From Tissierella praeacuta DSM 18095 (GTDB lineage: Bacteria > Bacillota > Clostridia > Tissierellales > Tissierellaceae): a stretch of 64,000 bases of DNA. A program made the position numbers and the translations under genes. Within the stretch, counting starts at the first letter, position 1, and each line of letters begins with the position of its first letter. The notes under the pieces were generated by a model that was not told where the DNA came from, made no database searches, and was given only the letters and a program-made list of their open reading frames with translations. Shown in pieces: positions 63,660-64,000 of this stretch. Location: contig NZ_FQTY01000009.1 of NCBI RefSeq assembly GCF_900128955.1, positions 19,721 to 83,720 on the forward strand, written 5' to 3'.

Positions 63660-64000
63660 TATGCTCCCCTTGTAGTAGACAGTTTAAATAAAAAAACTGT
63701 TTACCACAAGGAGGAGTATTTTTATGGGAAGAAAAAGTAGATTTACAGCAGATGAAAAACTTAAATATATTAATATATGTATAAGAGGAGAGGATTCCAT
63801 CACCCATACAGCTAAACTAGTTGGTGTTAGTAAATCAACTTTAGAAAGATGGATACGTAACTATGAATCATTAGGTATTCATGGTTTGAATAACACCTCT
63901 AAAAATACAGTTTACTCAATAGATGTTAAAAATATGGCTGTAAAGGATTATCTTGACGGAAAAGGATCTTTATCTGACATATGTAAAAAATATAGAATTA
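63660..64000 (+). mobile_element. Left end of an IS3-family (IS150-like) insertion sequence
   Basis: The region begins shortly after the flagellar operon with a long imperfect hairpin (63664-63685 with 63694-63716) and holds the first gene of the element, running off the window. The exact end and target duplication cannot be fixed without the right end. Confidence 0.68.
63724..64000 (+). CDS. IS3-family OrfA-like helix-turn-helix transposase subunit, 3' end outside window
   Basis: 92 codons are visible. The sequence starts MGRKSRFTADEKLKYINICI and contains a helix-turn-helix (THTAKLVGVSKSTLERWIRN), then a second predicted one (GKGSLSDICKKYRI). This is the two-HTH layout of IS150-type OrfA, which recognises the element's ends; the catalytic DDE OrfB would follow by frameshift beyond the window. 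AAGGAGGAG lies 7 nt upstream of the ATG and is within a hairpin. Confidence 0.78.
   Translation, partial: MGRKSRFTADEKLKYINICIRGEDSITHTAKLVGVSKSTLERWIRNYESLGIHGLNNTSKNTVYSIDVKNMAVKDYLDGKGSLSDICKKYRI

Overview
The window is AT-rich throughout. It carries canonical Shine-Dalgarno sequences, many intrinsic terminators and several sigma-D (SigD/FliA-type) motility promoters. Gene content is that of a motile, peptide- and amino-acid-using anaerobic low-GC Gram-positive. The protein set (DUF3369/HD-GYP regulator, YvyF, YjfB, Opp system, TldD/TldE, M3/M18/M20/S9 peptidases) suggests Clostridia, probably near the Tissierellales. That placement is inferred from family resemblance, not from a search. 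I saw no rRNA, tRNA or CRISPR array.

Region 1 (1-18.7 kb) is a motility and flagellin-glycosylation island. An HD-GYP regulator tail and a flagellin gene are followed by an unknown gene, a Maf-type flagellin glycosyltransferase and the complete pseudaminic acid set (PseB, PseC, PseF/SpsF, PseH, PseI, PseG) with a PseA-like amidotransferase. Two extra modules are embedded here. One is an acyl carrier protein, an acyl-activating ligase and a short-chain dehydrogenase. The other is a cytosolic alkaline-phosphatase-superfamily protein with TPRs, an APS-kinase-like protein and a LicD-methyltransferase fusion. Both look like tailoring functions for an unusual flagellar glycan. A YjfB-like small protein ends the block.

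Region 2 (18.8-30.5 kb) is mixed: a heptad-repeat protein, an exported DUF62 (SAM hydrolase-like) protein, PssA and Psd for phosphatidylethanolamine, YvyF, an M18 aminopeptidase, a CBS protein, a CheX fragment, a YihY/BrkB membrane protein and a chemoreceptor. A copy of the 3' end of the DUF62 gene lies about 2.5 kb downstream of the original, a scar of duplication.

Region 3 (29.4-54.3 kb) is devoted mainly to peptide use and transport. An ArsR-like regulator diverges from oppABCDF-tldD-tldE, with a perfect 12-2-12 palindrome next to the opp promoter. Next come an S9 peptidase, an ECF sigma factor operon, an HDOD protein, a large unknown protein, a BMP/nucleoside-type ABC transporter with a DUF3798 binding lipoprotein, and an M3 oligoendopeptidase.

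Region 4 (54.4-60.6 kb) holds panB, panE, an M20 amidohydrolase, a YhdT-like gene and a PanF-like symporter under one strong promoter with operator-like repeats. A convergent IclR-family regulator follows. No panC or panD is present. An importer, an amidohydrolase, a pantoate dehydrogenase and the reversible hydroxymethyltransferase would together form a catabolic route from pantothenate to ketoisovalerate plus beta-alanine. I consider this the best candidate for an undescribed system here.

Region 5 (60.7-64 kb) is a second flagellar operon (flaG, fliD, fliS, a FlgN/FliT-like chaperone) behind its own sigma-D promoter. The left end of an IS3-family insertion sequence follows and runs off the window.
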